Assembly: GCA_026261815.1 (NCBI GenBank)
Contig: JAMPIT010000476.1
Coordinates: forward strand, 4,429,501-4,493,500
Direction: 5' to 3'
Length of the DNA stretch: 64,000 bases
Source of the DNA: Monarcha castaneiventris obscurior
Lineage: Eukaryota; Chordata; Aves; Passeriformes; Monarchidae
The translations under genes were made by a program, and so were the position numbers. Below, piece by piece: positions 33,770 through 45,700 of the stretch (its first letter is position 1; each line of letters opens with the position of its first letter). The notes under the pieces are model-generated. The model did no database searches and was not told where the DNA came from. It saw only the letters and a program-made list of their open reading frames with translations.

Positions 33770-36700
33770 GTGAGTGCCGGGGAGCGCGGGGGGGGCTGCG
33801 GCGGGGCGCCGAGCGAGGGGGGGCGCGGGGGGGACCGGCCGCTCTCTCCCGGCGGCCGTGTCGCCTCCCCCGCGCTGCCGCCGGGGAAGGGCAGCCGCGG
33901 CCGGGTGACATCGCGCGGGGGGCCCGGGGCCGCCGGCGCTTTGTGCGAGCGGCTCCGAGCCGGGCGGGCGCGGGGGTGGCGGGCTGAGCCCCGTGGGAAC
34001 GACGCTCCCTCGGGAGCCGCTGCCCCGGGGGAGCCGCGGCAGCCGCCCCTGGCTGGCCGTGCGCGGCAGCGATGGGTGCGCTGCTCCCGGGGAGCCGGAG
34101 GGTCGGGGGGTCGAAACACGGGAGTAGAGGCTTTGCGGCGCCCGTCTCTTCGCATACCTGCGCACCGAGCCTTTGTTGGGGACATTCCTGCACACACAGA
34201 GGGAATCTCTGCGCGTCCTCCTCCTCCTAGTCAGTCCAGGCGCGATGAAGCCATGTGTGCACATCTGAGGGAAGTGCCGCTTTTTGTCGCTGTTCCCTCT
34301 TGCACGCTGGCGTTTGCATTATATTTGAAGCTTGTCTGGAGCGCTTGTTCATAGCCATAACTGGTGGGTTCTGCAAATCTCGTGGCACTTCCAGCAGCTC
34401 TTGCTCCCGGAGTAAAGCTTGTGCAGTCTTGCACCGCATTAAAGCTATCCAGAACCAGCGGTCATTGATTTCTTGCGTGCCTTCTCATTCCTTCTTCTTA
34501 CTCTTGAGAGGCTGGCTTGCTTTTCAGATGACTTATGAACAGTGCAGCGATGGGAGAAAGTGATAATAGAAGTTGTTTAGGGATGAGCAAGCAAGACACT
34601 GGTATTTTCAGTAGTTTTGTTGTTCAGTATGGTTTTGGAGTGGAAATTGTTGTATGCAGAGTTTTAACCATTTCTTGCTGGTATGAATACAGAGTAGTTG
34701 GGTCAGTCAGTCGATCTGTTTTGACTTTGAAATGGTCAGTATTTGTCTCCTGGGAGAAATGTTGGGGTTTTTTTCCAGTAATCCCCTCTGAAAGCTGATT
34801 TAGTTTGGCTAATATGTTGCAAGAAGATGGTTGGAGTTAAAAAAAGCTGTTTCACAAATGTGTTTTGGCTAGGTTTGTTGAAAAGGAAAATTAAAGGGTC
34901 TTTCAAGGGTAGGTGTCTTAGACTTTTGTGGTAGCACAGACTTGTGGTGCATAGTAGCACTGTTATTTCTGGAGATGGCTTACACAGTCCAGTAAGATAG
35001 AAAAATACTAATTTTGTAAAGACTAAATGTCATGTCCACTTAGTCAAACTACTTTCATATGAACAACTTAGCAGCTTATTGCTGGCCCTTTCCCTGAGAG
35101 GCTGAGAGAAGTAGCTGTGGCATCACCTGTTGTCGCTTGCCTGGGCAGAGACACCTGAGGTGGTTGAGGTCCTCCCATGCTGCCTAAATTTTTTGTCTTT
35201 GTGGGTGAAATCTCTTCCTGGTGCTGAACAAAGACTGGTTGGCAGAGATGACAAGTCCAGGCTGAAAGTGTCTCCTGTTGTTCGTGAGATACTGACCTGC
35301 ATCTGGTTCCTGGGAGTGGGAGCTGTGGCTTGAATTAATGGGAAAGGGAAAGATGAAGTCACCAAAAGGGTATTTTCAGGTGCATATTCAACTGGCTTGA
35401 TGCTCTTGTGCAAGAGAGGGCAGGTACCTGATGTCAGCCCTCTTGGTCAATAAATAGGAGGCTCCTGGATGCAGGGAGCGCTATGGTTTGGACTACTCAG
35501 CCTTGTCTCATCATGCAAGCCCCATGGTGTAGCAACTCGCTTTTCCAGTTTAGTTTTGCAAAGGGCTGCAGTTGAAGGTGCAGTAAGCTGGGGTGGGGCA
35601 GCAACACCTGCGCTTTTGGTGAGGATACTCACCTGATAATTGCTGTGAACCATTTGCTTCTCTTCTGATCACGCAGAAGGATCCCGGCTGTTAAGCCCAC
35701 CCTAATTACCTGCTGTCATTAACTCTGGTGCTCTGCCTTGCCAGGCTGCTGCTGCCTGACAGCCCGTGTTTCTAACAGGTTACAGTCCATTTTTAATTGT
35801 TGCTGTGCTGGCGTGGACTGCAGTTTGAGGTCTTTAGTATTCACACAGTGAAATCTGGAGGACTTCAGATAACGCTGACAGTGCCGGTCTGCTTGATATG
35901 GATTTGCTTATGGGAGAGCAAGTTTGACTTGATTTTCTGAAGGTGTTACCATCTATCAAATTTGTTCTTATCAAAGATGCTGATTTAGACTTTCAAAAGG
36001 GAGCGTTATGAGAATCTGGCTAACTCGCATCACTTCCTGCAGGGCATTACTTAGTCAGATTAAAAATACGTGAAGATCCTCCTGCTCATGTTCTCAGGAA
36101 TTGAATCCTTGGGAAAGGAGGACTCGCGCCTCTGGTGGCATTTGGCATTCGAGTCTCTTTCAGTGGATGGGTTGGGTTTTTGTCAGCTTCCACAGCTACT
36201 GCCCTCCCTTTTTTTTTCATTTGCTGCTGTTGCAATAAGTGGGTGATTCTCTTCAATAGGCTCTGGTACTTTTCGGATTCTCCCATTTCCAAAACTGGTG
36301 TCTGTGCCATGAGAGGGTGTGGGTGGCTGGACTTTGAGTCCAGGATGAGGAATAGGTGGAAAAGCAGTAGCAGGACTCTGGCAGTCTGTTCCTTCTGGAC
36401 TCAGGAATCTATCTTACTTAGCATCAAACCCAAGCAGTTACAGTAGTAGCTCCAGGTGTAGTATAATTTCCTTTAAATTTGTACTCTTGGGTAATTTGTA
36501 CACTTCAGTAGAGCATTGATACAGTGATTATTGTCACCCCTTCTTTGGGACACCTTCGGGAAATGTCATCCATGTTGTGGAAAAAAGAGCTTTCCCAAGC
36601 ACGTGTGTTTAAAAGTCCTTTTGCGAACTCTTTATATTCTCAGTTTTTCTGAATTCACTTTGAAATCATCTTGCCAACAGAAGTCAAGGGCTTGTCTGGG

Positions 36701-39700
36701 AGAAATAGTGCTTATATCATTCTAAGCAGGGTCATCTGAGATCTGCAGAAATAATCATTCGTTCTGTTTAGAAAATAGTCTGTTCCTAGGGCACATGTCC
36801 TTTTTTTAGACTGCCATGGGGATGAAAAAAGAGCTTTGTATCTCAAAATGGCACGGACGTCTGCTGTTTGTTCCATGCATCTTCCTCTCGTCTCTCTGAC
36901 ATCACCCTGGACGGCTGCGGAAGCATTGCCCGGCACAAGCAGTGGGATAACATTTCTGCACGGGCAGACATGCTTAACGTTCAAATTAATAAAGATTTAG
37001 TGCTGCAGAATGACGGAAGACTTGGGAGAAGAGGCGAGCATGGTTCCTGACTGCCAGATTGCCATGGAAACACCAATACCTCTTCAGCTCTTTAATTGCC
37101 TTCCCTACATTTTTTTGTTGAAAACTTTTTTTTTCTTCCTAAGTGCTTTATGTTGCAGTTCTGGATTTTAGGCATTTTGGCTTTGTTTGGAAAACTGCAG
37201 ATGGGGGAAAGCAGAGAACAGTAGCTGTGTGGGGAGATGGAGAATATGGTGGCTGTCAGCCTTTCAAACTGTGTTACAAATTCATCCTAAATTCAGTATC
37301 TATTATAATGTGAGTTTTTTTCAGTACATTTTCAGCAGCAGCAGCAGTGTCACATGAACTGTAGCTGCATCTGATACAAATATCAGTGTTCCTGCAGCTT
37401 CCTTGGCCTAAGACCCTGATGATGAAAGACTTTAACTCTACCTGTGAATCTGCAGGATGGTTCCCAGCTCTGCTTTTAGGAGGGTCAATTAGTAGTTTTT
37501 GCTGGTCCTACATGTTTGAAAGAGAGATTTGAACCAGATGATGGCAGGTCATGGGGTTCTGCATGTCTGAGAGCTTCATGTAATGAGATTTGCTGTTGGC
37601 ATCCTCAAATTAAAAAAAAAGCTACCTGATGAACTTCTAAAGCAGAATTTCTTAATGCTTTACAGGCTTGCTCTTCTGAAATCTACTTAAATATTTTCTT
37701 CTCAAAATTTTTTGCACTTGCCTAGAGAATTTGTGAAGGAAATATAGATATTAGAGTTTTCTTTCCCGAAAGGTATAGGTTGTTGGTTGAGTGCCTTCAC
37801 GCTCCTCTGAGCTCTGCTTAGCTTCTCAGTTGATGAGTCTTGCATTATCCATTTGATTTCAGGCTTTTGTGTGTAAAAACAGTGGAGATGTCTTAATCTG
37901 ATTAAAGCAATTCACTTTACAGACTATTTCCATGCCCTGTAGACAAGCTTTAACTACTACCCTTCTGTGTGTGAAGTACAAACTGGTCAGCTTGTTTAAA
38001 TTCCCCAAATGTTAATGGTTTCTAAATCTGAGCTGAGTATAAGGCTTTACTGCTTTTTCACAGTAAGGATTTTTACCAGTTTGCTTCCTTCCCCCTCCAT
38101 GTGCCTGCCATAGGATGATCTGTTCTTCAGGAAAAAAAAAAAAAGAAAAAGTTCTTTTTCTATTTTCAGCTAGCTGGTATTTACTAGTGGGTTCTTCCCT
38201 GCTATATAATCTCATTGGAACTGTAATCTCTTGAGGTTAGTGAATAGCATAATTAGTCCTTTGTGGTTTTCCTCCAAAATTTGGTTATCTTTGGGTATTC
38301 TCTCCATATGTACAGTGCTGCTTACTCCTTACCACCTCTTCCAGCAGTCGTTTGTGTGGTGTGCAGTGCTGCTGTGGAAGCATTTTGTCCCTTACTGCAC
38401 ACCGAGGACCTTCCTGCAGAATGTACCTCATGTTTCAGCATTAACTGCTTTTTTCACGCTCTGTTTTTCCTGAAGGGAATCAGCAGATGTCTTTCTCTCC
38501 CTTGGAATTTGAGACCCCCTTGATTTGTTGTGTAACTGGTGTTTCTGGCCATGCTGATGGTCGTCCTCTTCAGAGCTGATCCACCTCTGACAAGCAGCCC
38601 TGAGCATTGGATTTTCCATGCGTTTTGTGTTGCTGTTGTTAGAGGGCTTCAAATCCTTTTTCCTCCTCTCCCTTAATACATAATGGGTAGCAGAGTTGAA
38701 ATGACAGGCTGTTTCTCATGAATCTCAATCGAGACAGAAAATTCACTGACTGCTTAAGGGTTATAGAAACCTATTATGTCCTTTAGCTTTCTATCTAATC
38801 TTAAATGTGTTTTTAGCTTGACTTTTTTTCTAAGTTCAAGTAGGTTGTTTTCCACCCACTCCCACAAGAGAGCTTTTGAACTTAGAGACAGGCTTTAACC
38901 ACGTAGGACAAAGGTCTCGGTTCCGATACTGTGTTTCTATGAACATAATGAAACAGTTATGGACAGAAAGAGGAGAGAGACACACAGTGTCCTCCCAAGG
39001 AGAAAGCTGTACCAGCAGCTCAGCTGTGTTCTCTGCTGGGACATCACTCTCCCCTTATTTAAAATAAAACCTTTGGTCAGAGCCTGCACCTTCTGAGATG
39101 CAGGATAATTGACCACAAAGCTACAGGAAATCAGCTTTATGATATCTCTTTCTCGCAGCATAAATTGTTTTGGTATTTTTCATTTCTATTTCGGCTCTAC
39201 TTTTTGTGAACTTGTGGGCAAGGAGTTTATTGGCATTACTTTCCTTTGGGTAGTTACAACAAAGCTCTTCCAGACTTGCTCTGTTAATGGCTTGATTTCC
39301 CTATTGCAAAGTTCTCTTAAAAGATGAACTCTGACAGAGCTTCTGATCTTAATCCTACACTATTTCTTTAAATTTTATAGCCTAGAAAATATTTGAATTT
39401 ATAGAAGGCAGATGAAGTGTGGAAACCAAATCACAATGTCCAGATCATCTTGGCGTTGTAAAGAACACTGAGGCAGAAGGAAAACTTTTCTTTTCCCCCT
39501 TAGATTGTAACTGTCTCTTTAGCCAAAAATAAAAATTAAATCTAGGGGGAATTGTGCTCCAGTTGTGAGCTTTGGATTTGGATGTTGAAAATCACAGCAT
39601 TCTCTATAGTGTATCTTGTGCTCATTTTACAGCAATGGTTATCTGGTTTTCCCTCTGGCCTTGGAAAATAGTCTTGGTAGGATGTTAAATGTCAGATTAG

Positions 39701-42700
39701 AGTTTGCATCTCAATGCAGGCATGTGCAAGGGTTTGTATGGACTCCAGGCTGGGTAGTATCACTTACAGTGTTCATCTTGCCTGCACTGAAGAGCCCTTT
39801 CCTGAGAAGTGTTCTTCAGACTTGGCTACAGTGACTGCTAGAAATTGGGTGCTCCTTTCTGAAATGGCCTGCTTTCTCCATGAGAAGCCAGTCTTTTGAA
39901 AACCATGGGGTGTCTTCCGAATATCCCTGTAATATGCCTGAAATCCATGAGGCTAACCCACCTTCTGGCAGTCTTGGTGGTTTTGCCAGGCCGTGGCAAG
40001 CCCAGAAAACCACCTAACAATTCACCATTTCTGTTTATGTTAAACACTGAAGAAAACTGTCAAAAGCAGCTGTCAAAGCCTTGACAATGTGCTGATGCTG
40101 TCTATATATGGCTTCTAGAAAAGTGGCTTTATCTTTTCAAGGCAAGGCTGCCTTCTGTCATGCTGTACACACCAGAGTATTTCCAGTTAACACACTGCAT
40201 ATAGCAAAACAACCTTTTTGTGCTGGCTGAGGTAGGAGGTAGTTTCTGGTACTTTAACTCTCAATCACAACATGGTAGAGTAGCAGAGAAGTAGCTTTTG
40301 AAGTGAGTCGTGTTGAAATGCCTTGGTTTTGCATATGTTGTGAAATTATGAAAGATATAGTGAAATACAGGAAGACAGTGCTTTGTGCACAGAAATGCTA
40401 ATTTTACTGTGAGAACTGTAGTCTTCTATTTCCCTTGTGATTTCTTTTTCTTCCAAGAGAAGTCACATGACTTTAATACTTATTTTAATGTAGAATATGG
40501 TTACATTTACATTCACTTCATATTTAGTTGCATTTCAAAGTATTTCTGTTCAGCCTATACTATTCTAGAGGTGAAAAAGTACAAAGTATTTTTGTGTTTG
40601 TTTTCTTGGCTTCTTTAACTTCTGAATTACTATAGACAAAATATATATTTAAGAGCTTATTGTCCCATTGTCTCTGTGAAAGAGCTGTAAAGGCTGGTAG
40701 TAGTTTAATGACCTGCTAAACAGCAGTTCAAGGTGGGAATAATTTGTCAAAAACCCGAGCAAAATTAATCATTACTTTGCTAAATCCTCTCTGTTGTGTT
40801 TGTATTTGCCCTAGCAAGCCAAACTGGAATCCTTGATTTGGATCCTTACTGTGACCCCGAAAGCCGTCAGCCTCTTGTTCCCCTCCGTGCAGTTGTGCTG
40901 AAAGGTGTTTTTGGCCAAGTGCTGGTTAAGCTTTTACTATGTGGGTTACAAAATCAACTGGCTGCTCAGTTCTCACTGGGGACGTGGGTACTCGACGAGA
41001 TTACAAAATTGTGTTTGAAAGCATGAGCACAAAAGAAATAATCCTCTGAGTATTTGCTTCACTGGCTTGATCAGTGTGAAAAGAATGAAAATTCAAGGTA
41101 GTGAGATGAGAATACCAAGCCTGCTTCCCCTCCTGGCTCTCTGAAATGTGGCACGGCTTGCTTTAACCCTCCTCCACTTCCCTGGAGCAGCCGGGGTGGT
41201 GGGAGTCGTCAGAATCCTGACACTTTCCCTTGGACACAGTGCAGTTTCTCTTGGACACGGTGTAACTGAGCCCTGCTAACTAGAGCTAATCTTTGCTGTG
41301 AAAACAAGCTGCTGCAGTGTTAGACAGCAGCAGATGAAGTTTGGAGTCAAAGCCATGTGGGTGTTGCGGTTAAATGGGATAGAAATTGTCAGACAGGTGC
41401 AAGTCAGCGTAAGTGTTTCTGCCCGCTGTGGGGGGGAATGCCATGCAAAATCCGTGTTAATATTTCTGTCGCTTAGTAACCCTGACCTCAGGGGTTATCT
41501 GAAAGGGGCTCAGAGTGGAATTTTGTTCATTTCCTGAGAGCTCTGCAGAAGCAGCGCCATCCAAGTGCCCCTTTTTCAGAAATCAAGTTAACAGCAACAA
41601 GCGTACTTGTATTGTGGGAAACGCTGATAATTTTCCTGGGGAGCTGGGTTTAATTTAACTGTATTCTCTATAGGGATTGCAAGCGTGAAACGTTCCTATA
41701 GTGCCTTGTTGTGCATGTGACCTGTTTATGTGCTCCAGGGTTATTGAGAAATAACACTTCAAGCCCTGGACAGCAGAACTGGAGTCTTTTCCAAGTTGTC
41801 CAGTTGCTTCACTGAATTCGGTTTGGTTGCAGGGAGAGCTTAGTGGGACTGCTGTGTTAACTCTTCTGTTTCTGTGTCCCATTCCTTAGTCATCAGCATA
41901 CCGACCTCAGTGGTGGTTTGGACCAGTTTTCCCTCATGCCCCTTGCTGAGTTTGTATTGAAAATTTAATACCACTCAAGGAAAGGAAAACCATCCTTACA
42001 AAAAAAAAGGGGCAGTCAACCCTGCAACAGCTGCTCACAAGTGGGCAGTTTAGGTGGTTGGATATTATTGATGCCTCTAGGTGTCTTTAATTAAGATTGG
42101 TTAAATGCTTTCCCAAATGCAATAAGGTTGTGGAAAGAGGGTCTATAAAGGCATGGAAGTGTGTGAGTTTGGGGCCAGGAGACAGAACTGGAGGTTGGGA
42201 AGAGCTTGTGACTTCTTGGTATGTGGATAAGTTTAGGACAGGACCCAGATGATCTGGTTCTGAGAGCTTTATCTGGTAGTATGGTGCTATTCAAATGGCA
42301 GGCTGTGGTCTAGGTGGACTGGCTAGATTTTTGTAGTTCCAGAGTGCCCTCTGCTTCTGCAGAGTTTCCACAGTTCTCACCCTTCTGGTCACTTTGGAAA
42401 CAGCTACCGAGTGCTGCATCATGTCCCTGTGAAGAGAAAAACACTTGCCAGAGCTGGAGGTTCCATCAGGACAGACTTCACTAGAGCTTCCAGTAGACTT
42501 GGATAAAAATTGACTGTCCCTGAGCTGTGTCATACTTGATGCCTGTTTGAAAACACAGTAGTGAAAATGTCAAGTTAGAGTTACAGAGCATCTCCTCCTC
42601 AGAAATACCAAATTCTTTGCTGAAAGTTCTTAACAGCTCTGCTGTTTTCCACTTACCTCACAAACATGATCCTGTCTGAAATCAGAGTGCCACAACAGTA

Positions 42701-45700
42701 CATGTTGCAGCAAATTCTGGATTGCTGGTGACATTCAGCAGGTCAGCTCATGAGGGACAGATGCCCCTGTTTCAGTGCCTGTTGACCCTAGAGACAGTAA
42801 AAAAGAAGGGAAAGGATTTGAGACAAAATATTCTGGAAGAAGGCTTAGGAGTAGCTGCTTTGTATTTCAGAGGATTTCAGTCCAGAATTTTGATCAGAAA
42901 GTAGTAACTGAGGGCACTTAACCCAAAGTATGCAGGTGCTGACATGAATGTCTTTGCAGCTTGCTGAAATTACCGCACGTTTGCTTTGAAAACCTACCTT
43001 AAAGAAATTCTGGAAAGATTTGGTTGCCTGATGAACAAATCTGTATTTGATTCTTCTTTCAGTCTGGCTCTTTTGATGCTGCCAGAGATGAAATTAAACT
43101 ATGTGACAATGTCTTTGTTTTTGTTCCAGTCCTATAAAATTTTCATTCTCCCAAATACGCTAATGAAGCTTTGACCTGACATGTATTGTGGCTACAGGTT
43201 TGATGGTTGTTTTCTTTTCTTTCAGCTCTGCAGTGTATGGATGATTCCAAGCCATGTGTTAATGAGGGAAAGTGCATTCCATATCAAAACGGTACAGGAT
43301 ATTGCAAGTAAGTTTGTTTCATGTCTAATCAATTTAATTACCCCTTTTCTTTCCTTCAAGACCCTAGCCAGAAAGGAAATGTGAATTTTTAAGATTTTCT
43401 TACTGGGTTCTTTCAGCATAACAGTTTTGGCACAGTTGTTGTTTCTTTATAATACGTTAGTTCTTGTGTGCTAGCTTTTTGTAATGTAAGAAATCTGGAA
43501 TTCTTGTTCACTATATGGGTTTGGATCTTGTCAGTTGGATTTCTTTGTACTGGGTTGGGAACTGAGGTCAAACCAATCACAGAGGGTAAACTCTGTACCT
43601 TGTTTCCAGACCCACAAGCTAAGTTGAAACTTGCTCTCCATCTTATAGCTCACCTTACTTTATAGAGCTCCAGCCTCAATTTGAATATTTTTGAGGTTTT
43701 TCAGAACTATTCTGCACTCTGAGGTGTGCCAATTCCCTTCTACTGCTTGAGAGCAAGTAATAGCTATGAGTTTCTAAAACATTAACAAACCCCCCAACCA
43801 AACATCCACATTTGTTTTCACCATGTAAATTGATTTTGGTAAATGTTGATGCCCATCTTCAATGGTTCCTTCACTTTGTTGCTGCATGGGAAGCTCATCA
43901 GCAGGAGCTTTGGCAGAGTGTATGTTATCTGGAGAATATCACATTATTTAAATGCAGTTCACCTTTCAAACTGCAGTACTTAGATTTTTTTTTTTTTTAA
44001 TTGAAGTTATGTTTTGCCAGAAGATGAATCGTCTTTGTTTGGCTGGGTTAATTTACTATGTCTGCAGTAAACAGATTAGTTTTTAAAGGTTGCTTACTTC
44101 AACACTTCAAGTTGTGTCATTTTCTAGCATGCTAAAACGTTATCTTAATGCCAGCATTCTTTAAATATTAGTGATTTTTTTTTGTTGATTTAGTTTGGCT
44201 AACACACAGCTCTGCTCTTCACACTTCTCTACACTTCCATCTTCCCTAACCACAACCTTTAGTTCTCTATTAGGGTGGTACATAAAGCTCAGTGTACTTA
44301 AATTGCACCTGTGGCACACAAAGGGGAAATCATAATCTAATTTGAGGTTCTTCTCAGCTTCAAATCAATACCTCATGTACAGAAAGGCCACAGAAAAGCA
44401 AACATGTAACTTGTTATTCCCTGTAGGTTTCTTCTAAAATTTCTAACTCTTGCTGCTTCCTATTCTTTTCCTTTCCATGCTTTTACATTGGTGTCAACTT
44501 AAATGAGCTGCCCTGCTGAAAAGAGAGCTGGAACTTTTCGTGCTTTTCACTTGTATTTTAAGACTGAAACAAGAAATAGGTGTCTTTTGTAGGTCTTTCT
44601 GATGTGTACTTAAGCATCAGAAAGATGGCTAGTCTGGAGCCAAAGTATGTAGGTCACAATGAAGGCAATAAACAAGACTGGTACTGATGTTGGTGCTGCT
44701 TGTACCTTCCTAAGGACATTTTCTCCAACTTGCGTGTTCCTCTTAACCATGTCTTAACAATTGTGTTTTACAGCCTAAATTGGTTCATCTGATTGGCTTC
44801 TGCACTATTTGTAGTGCAGTCCAGATCTTGACGCATTTCCCTCATTACAATGGCAGCTTTGACCACTGTTACAGTTTTTTAGCACACATTTATAATTCTA
44901 ATGTTGCCTTCCTCCTTGTGCAAAGTGTTCTTGCAGGTTTTAAGCCAACCCCTCCTTCAAGAAACAGCTCAGTTCCTTTGCAGGTGCCATATTAATTGGA
45001 AAGGCTAATAGAGAGCTGTATACAGAGATTAGTAAGTGTCTGTTTTTTAGTTCTTTTTTGCAGAAAGGAAGGAAAAAAGTAGAAAAACCTACCTCAGTTG
45101 TGGAGTCTCTACCTTTAGCAAGCTGATTCTTAGCATCCTGTTTTGGTTTTAACTTTTTTTTTCTTTCCTGCACTATGAGGAACTCTGAATAGGGGAACTT
45201 TCTATCCGGTTTAGTAACCTAAATGACTTTCTGAGTTTTTGATAGCTGTAAGAGTAATGTTTTGCTCAGGAAACTGAATTTGTTACTAAAGCAAGTGGCT
45301 TGGCTTCTAGGTCTGCAGGATATCTTAATGATTTAGCAGCATCTCCACCCCTTCCACTTTTTGCAAGTTATCTGCAATACTTCCTCTGCTGGGCAATAAG
45401 TTATTATAACAGGCTCTCTTCCACTTTCTGTATCTCCTCTTGGCTGAGTTGTTTGTTGTAGTGTGTGGTCGGGCCATCCCGTCTGCCTTGCTGTCTCCTA
45501 AGAATCAAGTGAACCTGCTGAGGGAGAACCTGCATCAGCAATAAACAAATGTGATAAGATATGAGTAAGCACTGATAACAAAATACCTAGTCTAGATATT
45601 TGGCCCAGCAGCGGATGGCAGCATATTGCTGAAGCAGCTTTCTTTGTCTGAAAATCCTGTAGCATCTATTCCATTAAAAGAGAAAGCTGGTTTTCTGCTA

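Larger units (their letters stand above)
33506..34130. promoter_or_regulatory. NOTCH2 CpG island and core promoter
   Basis: A dense CpG region with GC boxes (GGGGCGGGGCGCGGCG near 33,570-33,590) surrounds exon 1 and extends into intron 1. No TATA box is visible near the start codon, consistent with a dispersed CpG-island promoter. The boundaries were estimated by eye. Confidence 0.75.
33770..43225 (+). other. NOTCH2 intron 1
   Basis: A 9.5-kb intron. The first 350 bp are CpG-rich with G-run clusters, and the rest is AT-richer. No exon, RNA gene or clear transposon is seen. Enhancer-like blocks at 36.87-37.09 and 41.15-41.50 kb and an RBPJ consensus at 33,992 are listed separately. Confidence 0.85.

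Noticed and set aside
33458..34264. Long minus-strand open frames opposite NOTCH2 exon 1
   Set aside because: Arg/Pro/Ala-rich shadows of the CpG island, with several overlapping frames open at once and no recognisable domain.
32839..34354. Long Pro/His/Ala-rich plus-strand open frames (382 and 464 codons) upstream of and across NOTCH2 exon 1
   Set aside because: They arise because the minisatellite period is a multiple of three and the DNA is GC-rich. They overlap each other in different frames and have no domain signature.
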